A DNA stretch of 64,000 bases from MPNP01 sp026709725 (GCA_965200805.1 OZ241384.1:1488001-1552000); one strand, 5' to 3'; positions 19,037-29,336 are shown, numbered from the stretch's first letter. Notes: generated by a model from the sequence alone, not told the origin. A program made the numbers and translations.

Positions 19037-19306
19037 CGGGAGTGAATCTCGTATGGCTGATCCGGAACCCCGCACGTCCCTGATAACAGGTGATCCGCCA
19101 AAATCGCATTCGGTTCCAGTCATCGCCCCAGCGAAACTCCGCCCCGTTTCCCGAATGTTTCGCAGTGACACCGGTCCGTGTCACGCCCCGGGCCGGTGAC
19201 AGCTGGCTCCGCTTGGCACGCGTGGCCTGATTCGGTCGAATTGTGCCAAGAGGTGGGGCGCGTCGGGATATGCCAGTAAAAGTCGGCCATGGTGGAATCA
19301 CTCCCC
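19037..19306. mobile_element. MITE with ~26-bp ends, copy 2 (diverged)
   Basis: 270 bp. Left end GGGAGTGAATCTCGTATGGC and right end GCCATGGTGGAATCACTCCC are imperfect inverse copies. Interior words CATCGCCCCAGCG and TCCCGAATGTTTCGC match the better preserved copy at 34685..34975. No ORF. Confidence 0.75.
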
Positions 19307-19394
19307 GAACGGGGCCATCCGGTTGACCCGTGGCGGGCCAAGGGCTATGTTGGTGGAGATGGGTCATGCGGCAGTCAACTGGAGAGGAGCCCCG

Positions 19395-19628
19395 ATGAAT
19401 CAGCAGACAATCGTCAGCCTTCCCGCTGAAACCCATTCCCGCCTGCAGGCTCTCGCGGCGCGGACCGGTCGGTCCGCGGCACTCCACATCCGTCAGGCGA
19501 TCGAAGACCATCTCGAGGCCCTTGAGGATCTCCGCGATGCCGAGACGGCTGCCCGTGCGCATCGCCAAAGTGGCGCGCAGACGCTGTCCCTCGACGAGCT
19601 GGATGCGATTCTTGACCTGGAGACTTGA
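19395..19628 (+). CDS. RelB/RHH-type antitoxin
   Basis: 77 residues starting MNQQTIVSLPAETHSRLQAL. The pattern of a short beta strand, then LAARTGRSAALHIRQAIEDHLEALEDL, is a ribbon-helix-helix DNA-binding antitoxin of the RelB/CopG type. The start at 19395 is preceded by GGAGAGGAG. The C-terminal half (ETAARAHRQSG and onward) would wrap the toxin. Its last codons overlap the toxin reading frame, which begins at ATG 19603. It probably represses its own operon. The partner toxin is frameshifted, so this antitoxin appears to be orphaned. Confidence 0.85.
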   Translation: MNQQTIVSLPAETHSRLQALAARTGRSAALHIRQAIEDHLEALEDLRDAETAARAHRQSGAQTLSLDELDAILDLET

Positions 19629-19882
19629 GGTTACGGAGAAAGCCGCAAGGGATATCAGGGGCCTTGGACCCCACCGCCGCCCGCCGGATCCAGACCTATC
19701 TGCGCACCCGCCTTGAACCGCTTGACGATCCCCGCCAGCGCGGCAAGCCATTGACTGGTTCAGCGTTTGGGCAATTCTGGCGCTACCGGGTCGGGGACTA
19801 CAGGCTGTTTTGCGAAATCCAGGACGATGCCCTTGTCGTCCTTGTCGTTGCTGTCGGTCATCGCCGCAGCGTCTATCGCTAG
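19603..19882 (+). pseudogene. RelE toxin with one-base insertion
   Basis: A RelE-family mRNA interferase. From ATG 19603 the frame reads LTWRLEVTEKAARDIRG; a one-base shift at the GGGG run (19655..19658) is needed to reach LDPTAARRIQTYL, then FGQFWRYRVGDYRLFCEI and VVAVGHRRSVYR, all standard RelE segments. Removing one G restores a complete ~92-residue toxin. As written, the product stops early. The gene overlaps its antitoxin by 26 bp, the usual arrangement. Confidence 0.85.
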
Positions 19883-19956
19883 TGGACGGCGCGGGCGGTC
19901 TTCTGGATCGCGATCCGGCGATTGTCGACTTCATGTCAAACCTTAGGCTGTGTACC

Positions 19957-20373
19957 CCCAATCAGCGATCAGAAACAGGGCAAAGACCCGGTCAATCCCT
20001 GAATCTCCACCCGTCATGGTGTCGATCCATCAAGATCACAATCAACCCACCGGGTGAATGCGATGCGACACAAGACCGCACTTCCCCTCACCACCCCATT
20101 CGAGGACCCGGCCCTCACGCCCCATGGCGGCCCGTCCATGCCATTCCGGCCCCCTCCGGGCATGCCGGCCCGGCTCAGGGTCCGCCGCGACCTCCCCAGG
20201 CCCGGGGCCAAGACAGGGCCCGGGGCCAAGGGCCAGACCAAACGCCCCCTCCGGCGCACCCAGGGCCGGCATGCCGGCCCGATGATCCGCGCCCCCTCCG
20301 GCATGACCTGTGCGGGCTGATGACCATCATCGCCCCTCCCCGTCATCACGGACAGGGACCGGGCCCCGACACA
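19957..20373 (+). repeat. dispersed repeat R3, long copy
   Basis: About 415 bp, nearly matching 31181..31597 in inverse orientation. Starts at CAATCAGCGATCAGAAACAG and runs past CCTCCGGCATGACCTGTGCG to the GGACAGGGACC end. No convincing gene; the 88- and 75-codon frames inside are not conserved in every copy. Confidence 0.75.
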
Positions 20374-21260
20374 GGCAGGCCGGGGGCGGACCGGCCCCCG
20401 ATCATGATCCCTGACGGGCATGATCCCTGATGGGATGACACCCGGCGGGGATCCCTGACGGGCCCGCTCCCTCCTCCCGGACATCATCGTCCCATCCGGA
20501 CATCATCGTCCCATCCGGACATCATCGTCCCATCCGGACATCATCGTCAATGGGGCCCGGGGCGTTCCATGATGAGGCGGCAGGGCCATGACGATGCCGC
20601 GGGGAAGGGGCGGGACGCCGGGACCGCCTGCATCCCGACCCCGTCATCCCGAGACACGCCGCCCAGGGCCGTCCGGACGCGCCGCCCCACCGATCATCAG
20701 GGGCCCCACCGATCATCAGGGCCCCACCGATCATCAGGGGACGGGGCCGCCGTCAGGCGGGCGGGGGTCACGGCCGTCACCCCCGCCCGCCCGTGATGAA
20801 GGATGGGGCGCCACCCGCATCCCCACCGGCGGGACGGACGCCGGGGCCGCCTGTCGGGCGGCCCGGCCTGTCATCACGGGCGGGGCCATCGTCACGGAGA
20901 GGGGGCGCCCGTCCCCATGCGCGGGGCGACCGGGCGATGATGGTGTCCGTCCCCGGGACCGGCATGATCATCCCCCGCCCGCAGGAGAACAGAGCGGGTG
21001 AGGGTGAGGGGGGATGCGGGACGGCGCCGTCCCGGCGTCCCCGGCCCTCCGTGATGATGCGGGCCCGCATCATCACGGAGGGCCGGGCGGTCCTCCCCGG
21101 GGATGCGACCCCTGTCACGGTGCGCCCGGACACCGCCGGCGATCAGGCCGCCCTCATCCGCGACGGCAACCGCCCCGATGATCGGCCTGAACCGTTGCAG
21201 CCCCATCCCAGATCACTCCGGCCTGATCGTTCCGGCCTGATCACCTTGGGGGGCCATCCC
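20374..21260. other. GC-rich non-coding tract with short arrays
   Basis: Holds a 19-bp tandem array (see 20482..20548), three copies of CACCGATCATCAGGG at about 20691-20740, and a palindromic stretch around 21050-21080 (GATGCGGGCCCGCATCATC). Open frames on both strands lack domains. I see no gene. Confidence 0.5.
20482..20548. repeat. tandem repeat, 19 bp x 3.5
   Basis: Unit CATCATCGTCCCATCCGGA repeated three times plus a partial fourth copy. Perfect copies. The unit is not a multiple of three, so it is unlikely to encode a protein repeat. Confidence 0.9.
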
Positions 21261-21447
21261 CTTCATCATCGGGGCCCTTCATCATCGGGGCCCTTCATCA
21301 TCGGGGCCCTTCATCATCGGGGCCCTTCATCATCGGGGCCCTTCATCATCGGGGCCCTTCATCATCGGGGCCCTTCATCATCGGGGCCCTTCATCATCGG
21401 GGCCCTTCATCATCGGGGCCCTTCATCATCGGGGCCCTTCATCATCG
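21261..21447. repeat. tandem repeat, 16 bp x ~12
   Basis: Eleven perfect copies of CTTCATCATCGGGGCC plus a partial twelfth. The largest array in the window. All copies are identical, there are no spacers (so it is not CRISPR), and the unit is not a multiple of three. Embedded in non-coding GC-rich sequence. Confidence 0.95.
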
Positions 21448-21727
21448 CCCGCACGCCATGACCGTCCGGCCCTGCATGAACAGGCCCGGGCGGCGATCAT
21501 GGCGGTCCTCCCCGGGGACGGGCCTGCACCGGATGCCCATGGGCCGGACGAAGCGGGGGTCTCCCCTCCGTGATCTCCCCGGGCCGGGATCCCCCTGGTG
21601 ACCGGCGGGGCGGGGTGGCCATGGCGCCCCCGTCGGCACGGATGCGGCGGTCCGCCCCCGGCTCCGGCTCTCCTGCATGAGCCGCACCATCATCGCCCCC
21701 GCCCCGATGGGCCTGATGGAGGAGGGG

Positions 21728-21812
21728 GTCCGATGTCCAAGGGGTCCGATGTCCAAGGGGTCCGATGTCCAGGGGGGTCCGATGTCCAGGGGGGTCCGAT
21801 GTCCAGGGGGGG
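21728..21812. repeat. variable tandem repeat, 16-17 bp x 5
   Basis: Five copies of GTCCGATGTCCAGGGG-type units at 21728, 21744, 21760, 21777 and 21794, in which the terminal G run grows from copy to copy. This suggests slippage within the G run as well as unit duplication. Confidence 0.85.
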
Positions 21813-21989
21813 ATCATGGAGGGGGATCGTCCGCGACCGCTCCCTGCACCGGATCCGGATGAAACCCCGGGAGGGAGGGCCGGGAGGAAGGGGCGTCCTC
21901 CTCATCCCAATGGTCTCAATGGGCGGGGGCGGGCCGTCCCGTCCGTCATGCCCGGGGCTGTCCCAACATGTTCAATTGAGAGAGGGGGG

Positions 21990-22361
21990 CGTCGCCCTCT
22001 CCCTTCCCTGCGGGGGGACGGACGAGATCCCCGGAGTCATCAATTGGGGCCACGGGCCGGCTCGGCGAGATCCCCGCCGCGCCCACCTGATCCCGGACCC
22101 TCCCCGGACCCTCTCCCCCCGGCCAGCCCGCACGCGGGCGGGGCCCGGTGTCCCCTCTGTGCGGGCACGGCCCGCACCGACCCCGGAACGGGCGGAATTG
22201 GATGCCCCTGAGTGCCCCATCACACCCCGGCGGGCGGGAGAATCCTCCGGGCCGGGCCCGGCGGCGGGCTGGCGGGCCCGGGGTGGAGAGATCCGGGGCG
22301 CGGGAATTCGGGAAGAATGGGCCCCGCGGCGGATTCGGGCGATTGGGTCGGTGATTGGGAT
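21990..22361 (+). repeat. dispersed repeat R5, copy 2
   Basis: Matches 11138..11486 in the same orientation. It has an extra insertion near 22030-22050 and ends GATTGGGTCGGTGATTGGGA. No gene. Confidence 0.75.
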
Positions 22362-22504
22362 ATCGACAGGACCGCCCGGATCCGCCATGCGGACCAGAAA
22401 CCATCAGGCGGGAACACCCTCATGCGCGGACACCGTCACGACATGACCCCATGACATGATCACCGGGGAGCGGGCCATCCTCCACCCGCCCCGCCCCCGG
22501 AGAC

Positions 22505-23035
22505 GCCATGACCCCCCGGCGCCACGACCGAAGGGTCATGGCGGCGGGGGGGGTCATGGACGGCATCGTCTTCGTCCTGCGCACCGGGACTCCCCGGCGC
22601 GATCTCCCCCCGCGCTCCGGTCCCTGGTCGACCGGCTTCAACCGCTGCAACCCCGGAGCGGGAACGGCGCCCGGGCCCGGATCATGCAGGACCCGGGGAG
22701 TCCACGGGTGATGACGGTGACGATGGGGCCGGTCATGACGATGGGGCCGGTCCGCCTGCGCATGCCGGACGCCTGCGCCCGGCGGGCGCCCAGGCATGCC
22801 GCCGGGCCAGCATCCCCTCCCGTTCCTGCCGCAGGCACCCCCGCCCCCTTGACAGGAGGCTCTGCAGGGAACGCAACCGGATCAAGCGGTCCTTCGGCAG
22901 GATCAGGGAGGCCCAAAGGGTCGCGTCGCGCACGGGCAAGACCGCCCGCAACGTTCTTGCGGCCGTGCAGCGCGCTGCACGGCCGTTCTCTGCTGCGGGC
23001 GCTGGCGAAGCCGTTGAATGGGGATGCGGCCTAGG
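22505..23035 (+). pseudogene. IS5-family (IS427-type) transposase remnant
   Basis: The first part reads VMDGIVFVLRTGTPRRDLPP followed by SGPWSTGFNRCNP, the N-terminal DUF4096-like start of IS427-group transposases. After a gap, a different frame from about 22857 reads RERNRIKRSFGRIREAQRV and TARNVLAAVQRAA, matching the C-terminal end. The catalytic middle is gone and frames are scrambled. Confidence 0.65.
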
Positions 23036-23056
23036 GGCCGCAACCTGAGCAACGAA

Positions 23057-25690
23057 TCAGGCTCGGATGCGGACAGTATCGCGGAGCCGTTCGCGGATGC
23101 GCTCATAAACCGGTACAGTGACACTCTGACCAACTTCCAGGGTAGCGACGACAGCATAGATGATTTGTTCGTCCAGCTCTCCGGCTGCCGGTGAGCATGT
23201 GACGTCAAGCAGGAGATTGCCGTTATCAACGAAGTCCATTGCGGCACTTCCTTCCCAGCGTTGGTGATAGACAGTGCCCTTGCCAAGTGCATTGTGCGAT
23301 GGCTGCTGCTTCGCGTTGTCAACACCGATGGAGAACTGCCTATTGCCGCCAGGACCAGCCTTGAATTTCGCAAGGCGATACATGCGGTGCGAGTGCGTGA
23401 TTGGCGTCAGCCACGCGATTGTGACCGACAGTGCCCGGAATCCGGCCATTCCTTCCAACTCTGCGGGAAGTGGCACTGCGAACCGATCTGTCTGTCTGAT
23501 ACCAATCGTGTTCGATCCAACCAGGGTTGCCCGGTTTTCAGTGCAATCAAGAACGCGTTCGATGTCCGGGCAGCCGAAACCAAGGAAGCGACTGATTTCA
23601 TCTCGCTGATGTTCCCAGTGAAGATTGCCATTTTCATTGATGATGTTCTTGAGCACATCCACGGCATCACTGTCCCAGCGGGCACTGTGGACAAGCAAAG
23701 CCTTGAGAATGACGGGGAGATGATCTTTATTGATTTTTGGATGCACGGGATCGTCCGGCAGGTCTTTCAACGATTCATGGATGCGCAGAATGTTATGCGT
23801 AGCCAGTGCCGTGGCAACACTGGTACCACTCATGTTGAGCTTGCAGTTGGCCTGACCGGGTAATCCCGGACTGGCCACACCAATGCCAAAATACCTCCCC
23901 GGCGGGGCCACAGCGCGGACTTCAATCGGTGCATGTGTTGAATTTGCTTGAATCTGTTCTGCGCCGCCCGGAAAAAGGATCTCGGGCTTGATCGTGCGCT
24001 TGAATCCCAATCCCAGTGCCGAACTCATGTTGGGCAGTGCTGGATTTGCATAGGGATCAATTGCCATTACGCCATGACCATTCGGCATGATATTATCGAC
24101 ATGAGCAGCACCGACAGTGAGCGCGTTGACCGCTTCCGAAGGTGAAAGCAGTTGTCGGTCCGCCTTCTTGCGCCATATCGTGCGTAGCAATGTCGCCTGA
24201 CGTTCATTGATGCCCATATTTTCAAAATCCGCCCATTGCCTGATATTTGGCAGCGGGATTCTGTCCATGATGTTTCCAGCACTGACAAGGATCAGGATCC
24301 TGTACCGCCAGGCAATGTGGTCGATCAGACGCGCCCATGGACTCATCACACCGGCAAAGCGCCGATTGGCATCACCGAGGGACAGGTTGACAATGCGCAC
24401 CTGTACTGCCGTCGGTTCCCCGCCGTCCTCACCATCAAACATGCGAATGAAGGCGCGCCAGATCAAGTCGATGCCGAGACAATCCGGTGGCATCAATTCA
24501 CTGACATCGTCGAAACCAGATGGTTGCGAGTAGATGACGGGCCGAACATACAAACGATGTCGAGCCGGTGTTTCGGAGTTGGGTATGTTCAGGTCACCGA
24601 ACAAAATCAATGATGCCATCGCAGTGCCATGGCGCTGTTCTGAAGCCGCACCGTATTTGTCTGCGAAATCATCCGGATCGTCTATGTCCAGTCGATTCAC
24701 CAGCAGATCATGCTGTGCCATCGGCACGCCGTCGAGCAGGGCTACAATCGGTGCATCCGCTCCAGCACTGACTCCACTTGCGACCGTCGCTTCGGCTTCC
24801 TCAAGATTATCTTTCTCAATGTCATCTCTGGCTGGCCCCCCAGATATGATGGATTGCGGTCTGAACACCATCACTTCTTCCAAGGCCACAAGGCCAACAC
24901 CGGGCTGGTCGAGCACTTGTCGAATGACGTTGGGCGATACCTCCGCCAGCACAGCGTGGTAACGAATCTCGCCTATATCTGCGCTATCCAGAATCCGACC
25001 GCCCAATTCGTCCAGCTTGTCCACCAAACTGGCTTTGGCTGACTTGCGGCACTCATCGTCATCACGATACCAGAACTCAACCTCAAACCGGACCGGTGTA
25101 TCCGGTTCGGATTCCAGCCTTTCCCGCCAATCCTCCACCGCCTCTGCGGTCAGGCGGTCTTTGGGTCCCCAAGGCCGCACATCCGCCAGATGGCCAAAGA
25201 TGTCGTGCCATGCCCTGCGACCGTGTCCAGGTACTTCACCGCGTTGAAACCGCTGCCAAAGGCTCACCAGTTCAGTGAGTGCCCTGTGGTCAGGGACCGT
25301 AAAGTAGAATCTGCGGGAAACCCTTTTGTCGCCTCTGCGATTCCCCTCATTGTCTCTGAGGTAAAAGTCTTCGTCAGGTGCAGCGTCACCCTCTCTCTCA
25401 CCGAGGAACTCAAGACCCGGTACACCACGGGCTGCACGGTAGAAATCGGCAATTTCACTGGCAACCTCGAAGACAAGTGCGCGTTCGGGAACGATCGCGG
25501 ACGGGTCATCGCGCAGTTCACCAAGTATTTCCGGATCACCAAGAACCCGCTCCAAACGTTCAAATTTCGGACCATGCCTCTCGGCTTGGCGGGTCGCATC
25601 GACTGGAGGGATTCTTTCCCTTGGCCATCTCCCGACCGATGGCTGCCGCCGCTCAGGGCACGGCATAGACAGAAGCGGGCGTCCACCCAT
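23057..25690 (-). CDS. subtilase (S8 serine protease), IetS-like
   Basis: 877 residues from the ATG at 25690. The N-terminal ~300 residues are a family-specific extension. The protease domain has the three catalytic sites in order: Asp in VALLDGVPMAQHD (about residue 330), His in QRHGTAMASLILFG (about 365), and Ser in NMSGTSVATALATHN (about 630). A beta-rich C-terminal region follows. The AAA ATPase gene ends 10 bp upstream. An AAA ATPase followed by a subtilase is the layout of ietAS, known from plasmid stability in Agrobacterium and reported as an antiphage system. No signal peptide, so it acts in the cytoplasm, probably as the toxic partner. Intact, in contrast to its surroundings. Confidence 0.9.
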   Translation of the reverse strand: MGGRPLLSMPCPERRQPSVGRWPRERIPPVDATRQAERHGPKFERLERVLGDPEILGELRDDPSAIVPERALVFEVASEIADFYRAARGVPGLEFLGEREGDAAPDEDFYLRDNEGNRRGDKRVSRRFYFTVPDHRALTELVSLWQRFQRGEVPGHGRRAWHDIFGHLADVRPWGPKDRLTAEAVEDWRERLESEPDTPVRFEVEFWYRDDDECRKSAKASLVDKLDELGGRILDSADIGEIRYHAVLAEVSPNVIRQVLDQPGVGLVALEEVMVFRPQSIISGGPARDDIEKDNLEEAEATVASGVSAGADAPIVALLDGVPMAQHDLLVNRLDIDDPDDFADKYGAASEQRHGTAMASLILFGDLNIPNSETPARHRLYVRPVIYSQPSGFDDVSELMPPDCLGIDLIWRAFIRMFDGEDGGEPTAVQVRIVNLSLGDANRRFAGVMSPWARLIDHIAWRYRILILVSAGNIMDRIPLPNIRQWADFENMGINERQATLLRTIWRKKADRQLLSPSEAVNALTVGAAHVDNIMPNGHGVMAIDPYANPALPNMSSALGLGFKRTIKPEILFPGGAEQIQANSTHAPIEVRAVAPPGRYFGIGVASPGLPGQANCKLNMSGTSVATALATHNILRIHESLKDLPDDPVHPKINKDHLPVILKALLVHSARWDSDAVDVLKNIINENGNLHWEHQRDEISRFLGFGCPDIERVLDCTENRATLVGSNTIGIRQTDRFAVPLPAELEGMAGFRALSVTIAWLTPITHSHRMYRLAKFKAGPGGNRQFSIGVDNAKQQPSHNALGKGTVYHQRWEGSAAMDFVDNGNLLLDVTCSPAAGELDEQIIYAVVATLEVGQSVTVPVYERIRERLRDTVRIRA

Positions 25691-25700
25691 CAAGCAGCTC

Positions 25701-26699
25701 TTATCCTGTCCCGCTCAAATTTTGGACACGCTCCTGCCAGACCTGCAGTTGTTCCTCAATGGTGCCCTTCAGGGGCCGTTCCATCATCGTCAACACATCG
25801 CGGCGGCGTACATCAAGTGCAAATTCCTCTGCCTCTGCATAGCTGACTGGGCCGAGACGCTTGGCGATATGATCGGGTGTGATACCAGGATTCCGGTCAT
25901 GCTGTGCCAGAAACCTGTCAAAATACTTTGTCAGTTCCCTTTTGCCCGGTGCAGGCAAATCAAGACGCAACTGAAACCGACGCCAGACTGCACGGTCCAA
26001 GAGTTCGGGATGGTTGGTGGCGGCAACAGCGACCGTGTAGCTCGGCAATTCATCAACCTGCATCAACAGCGATGTGACGACACGTTTGATTTCTCCGGTT
26101 TCATGGATATCACCGCGTTCTTTCCCGACCGCATCGAATTCATCAAAAAAGAGTACGCACGGTGTCGTTCGCACATAGTCGAAAACACGTTTCAGCCGAC
26201 TGGCCGTTTCACCAAGATAGCTGCCAATCATTGCTTCGTAACGGACCACGAAGAGCGATACTGCCAATGATTCAGCGATGGCTTCGGCCAGCGATGTCTT
26301 GCCGTTGCCCGGAGGCCCGACAAGAAGAAGGCGATGCCGCGGGTCAAGACCGTGTGCCCGCAGCAGGCTGGACCGCTGCTGTTCCTCAATCATCTGATTG
26401 ACAGCCACACGGCATGTTTTGGAGAGAATCATATCGTCCAGTTTTCGCCTAGGGGTGATCTCGGCAATGCACTCCCGTCCCCTGAACACATGATCGGAAG
26501 ATGGCAGGTGCATGCTATTATGACCATTGGCCCGGATCGCTCTCGTGAGTCTTTCCGCCAAAACCGTATGCTGCTTACTCTTCTCCTCCGCGATTATCGT
26601 CTCGACCGTCGAGCGCACTGCGCTCCTATCGCCAGCGACACTTGCCTGAACAAGATTTATCAGGAGATCACCACGCGCCATCTGATCCGCCCCCGACAC
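25701..26699 (-). CDS. AAA ATPase, IetA-like
   Basis: 332 residues from the GTG at 26699, chosen because GGAGGA lies four bases upstream; an ATG at 26678 is an alternative. The AAA core holds Walker A (LLLVGPPGNGKTSLAEAIAE), Walker B (CVLFFDEFDAVGKERGD), sensor 1 (TVAVAATNHPELLD) and the arginine-finger region RAVWRRFQLRLDLP. A helical N-terminal part (DLLINLVQASVAGDRSAVRS) precedes it. Directly upstream of the subtilase in one operon. In IetAS-type pairs the ATPase restrains or regulates the protease. All motifs intact. Confidence 0.9.
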   Translation of the reverse strand: MSGADQMARGDLLINLVQASVAGDRSAVRSTVETIIAEEKSKQHTVLAERLTRAIRANGHNSMHLPSSDHVFRGRECIAEITPRRKLDDMILSKTCRVAVNQMIEEQQRSSLLRAHGLDPRHRLLLVGPPGNGKTSLAEAIAESLAVSLFVVRYEAMIGSYLGETASRLKRVFDYVRTTPCVLFFDEFDAVGKERGDIHETGEIKRVVTSLLMQVDELPSYTVAVAATNHPELLDRAVWRRFQLRLDLPAPGKRELTKYFDRFLAQHDRNPGITPDHIAKRLGPVSYAEAEEFALDVRRRDVLTMMERPLKGTIEEQLQVWQERVQNLSGTG

Positions 26700-27502
26700 A
26701 GATTCCTCCGAGCCCTGCCACCACCACCCCAGCAACGCAGTGGCTGTATGAGATCGACACAGATTCGGGCCCATCAGTCATTATGGGAATCGTTTCTGCA
26801 TTATCAGCACCACCGAGGCGCGCACATTGTCGTCGTCGACTGATTTCACGAACCCACTCCCGGTCTGAACTGCAACACCACAGGGTCAAACCGGAGCCAT
26901 GTATGGCACATGCGGGAACGATGACCTCAACACCCCCCAGGATCACTGTTCGCCCCCGGATTCCACACTGAACCCCACAGACAGCCCGGTCGTCTCATGG
27001 TAAAGCATAGCGAACCCCTCAGGTTCCGACAAGGCCGATGTCTGTGAAATATTCCTGCTGGAATCTCAGCTGTTGCTTGCATTGCATGATAATGCCCCTT
27101 AGGCCTTGCAAAGGCTTCAGCGGTGATCGCGTCGCCATGGAAATCAATTCTCTTTCTGCCACGCTCCGGCCACGGGCATCCATTGGTGCCCGGATGACAG
27201 GGGCAGGGCCGCTTTTTGGGTGGAAAGGGTCTGGATGTTCGGTTTATCCGTAACGGATCAGCAACCCGGACGGTTGAAACAGACCGACAGGATACGGCGA
27301 TTCACGAAATCTGGAAGGAACGCCGGAGATCGCTTCCTCTCCGGGAACGGATTGCAAGGCGGCTCTTTTCGCATCGTGCATGGATCTCAGCCCTTGTCGT
27401 CAGTGTCATTGCCTCCACAATCGTGCTTTCGGTCGAGGGGTCTGGGAGACAATTCTGCGACAGGTGCCAACAGTTCAAAACGGGCCGTAGCGCTGGTCCC
27501 CG
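26700..27502. other. 800-bp region with no firm gene
   Basis: Upstream of the IetAS-like operon, so the first 100-200 bp probably hold its promoter. A 97-codon plus-strand frame at 27216..27509 has one hydrophobic segment (WISALVVSVIASTIVLSV) and could be a small membrane protein, but lacks a good ribosome site. Nothing else is recognisable. Confidence 0.35.
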
Positions 27503-28641
27503 TCACTGAACCGTGCAGCCTGCCCGGAACCCATTCGGGTTGATGGTATCCATCGTTATCTGCTCCCGTTTGGCATCGGGATCATGGGCAACTTCAGCGG
27601 CTCGAAGGATCATGCATTGAATGGCAGCGTCCAGGAATTTCTCATCATCGGACGTATACGGCTGCTTGAGACCCTTCCGTTTTCGTGCAGATTCACCACC
27701 CATCGCGCTGCTCAACCTGCTCACCTCCCTGAGAACCCTGGATGAAATGCCAAACGCCTTTGATGCGGTTTCCCCATCCTTTCCGGCCATCCCTTTCAAC
27801 ATGTCCAGACAGAAATACGCCATTGTTGAAAGGGCTCCCTGCCCGCACGATAACCGAGATAGCGGTGGTACATACTGTCGATGTCAGGCGTTCGTTTCAT
27901 TGTGCCTGAGGCGGGTGGTCCCGAGTATCGGGCCGGAACAAAAATGATGTCAAGATTGAGGGTTAGATCCCCCACAAGTGAAAAGAAAAATTTCGGTGTC
28001 TTGGTGTTGCCGGGAGTGGGGTCGCGGTCAATGATCTCTGATCTTGAAAAGCGGAGGGTGAACGCATCCGGCCCATACGCGAGACCGGCCGTGAATTCCC
28101 AGTTTCGCCGATAGGGTTCGACCGACGATTTGGCCTCCTCTTCCGAACTGTAATGGGTCTTGAACCTGAACAGCACGCGCTGGTCCTTGACCTCAACGGT
28201 GAAATCATCGTCCTCGAAGACCACCGCTTCCGCCGCGGACCAGTCAATGCGTTTCGGATCACAGACAATGCAGTATTCGAGATGCATGACATGCGGATCG
28301 TTCATTGTGTCCGCGTCATGTGCCATCAGATCAGACTCATGTTCGGTAACAAGCCTCTTCAACTCTTCGTGGCAGCTGATGGGTTCGGGTCCGTCGCAAA
28401 GCCCCTCAGCCAGCCGGTCCGGTGCCCAGTCCCCACCGGGCTGGCCCGTGGCTTTGAGAACAACCCATGAGGTTTCCGGGCGGGGGTCGCCGAGATGACG
28501 CCCAACACCCTGATTTGCCAAACCAAGAATGCGGGCAAGGGCCCCATAGGTGCAGCGGCACTTTTCATGGTTGAGACAGGCAAGAACGCGCCGGGTCCAC
28601 TCTTTTCGCTCAAGATCATCCATCATCCCGCGGCCCACCAT
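27503..28641 (-). pseudogene. unknown protein with alkyltransferase-like DNA-binding domain, frameshifted
   Basis: Two frames join smoothly with a one-base shift near 27830. The first 281 residues start with CRCTYGALARILGL, then RHLGDPRPETSWVVLKATGQ, resembling the winged-helix DNA-binding domain of MGMT/alkyltransferase-like proteins but without the PCHR cysteine motif. The middle (residues ~100-270) is not recognised and contains DWSAAEAVVFEDDDFTVEV. After YHRYLGYRAGREP the other frame continues LSTMAYFCLDMLKG and a Lys-rich tail. Restoring the shift gives about 380 residues. The gene upstream (28718..28918) encodes a small basic protein on the same strand. Function unknown. Confidence 0.55.
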
Positions 28642-28717
28642 TCCACCATCATCCCATCGCCCTTTTGCAGTCCCCGTGGACGCTCCTCAAATGTGTCCGG
28701 GATCCGTTGCATCGGCA

Positions 28718-28918
28718 TCACCACAGGTCCTTCCCCCGCTTCTTCCTGACAAGCCGCACTGCCACTCCCAGCATATCCCGATGCTCGGGGCTGCCCTCCG
28801 GCGGATCCCAGTGGTCACGGAGCCGATGCCATGGGAAGTTTTCCTTTCGCAATGCCCGGCGGAGGGCCTTGTTATCCAGGCCATGCTGCCGTGCCATCGC
28901 GGCGGCGGATTCAGGCAT
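28718..28918 (-). CDS. small basic HTH-like protein
   Basis: 66 residues, MPESAAAMARQHGLDNKALR and onward through KENFPWHRLRDHWDPPEGSP. The ARQHG-LDNKALRRALR stretch looks like a helix-turn-helix as in small Lsr2-tail or excisionase-like proteins. GAGGAG lies 11 bases before the ATG. It precedes the frameshifted gene at 27503..28641 by 77 bp on the same strand and may be its regulator. Assignment rests on sequence feel only. Confidence 0.5.
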   Translation of the reverse strand: MPESAAAMARQHGLDNKALRRALRKENFPWHRLRDHWDPPEGSPEHRDMLGVAVRLVRKKRGKDLW

Positions 28919-29335
28919 GGTGCAACCATCTCCTCACAAGCAATGCAGTCCCTTCAATTTTCATAAATCGTTCGGGACACGCGCCCCTTACCACCCTGAA
29001 CGGCTTGCGAACAGTGTTGTGCTTGAAAGGGCCCGGGCAGACGGGGAGCAGCAATGCCCCGTCTACCCGGGCCAGTTCATCCGCGACCGCACGGTTCCGG
29101 CGACCGACCACGAGGTCGAGCGGGTGCTGCGGCCCTCAAGGCGCAACGGACGATCTCGGCCTTGTCCGCAGTGCGACCGGGGCGCGGGGTCATGCAGGAC
29201 TGCGGGCCGCACCGGACGAACGCATCAAGCGGCTTGAGGTGCCCTGCGTCGCCTTTCGGGCCGGAAATGCCGAACAGGAACCTGAACAGTTACTTTTCCC
29301 TTTATTTGATCGCCGAAATGGGCTACATGCCTTGG
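28919..29335. other. non-coding or decayed region
   Basis: About 415 bp. A phrase with CTTGAAAGGGCCCGGG (29018..) also occurs near 14485-14520 on the other strand, so part of it may be a decayed shared element. No gene recognised. Confidence 0.35.
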
Positions 29336-29336
29336 T

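Noticed and set aside
21261..21447. CRISPR array
   Set aside because: Units are 16 bp, directly adjacent and without spacers; no cas genes in the window.
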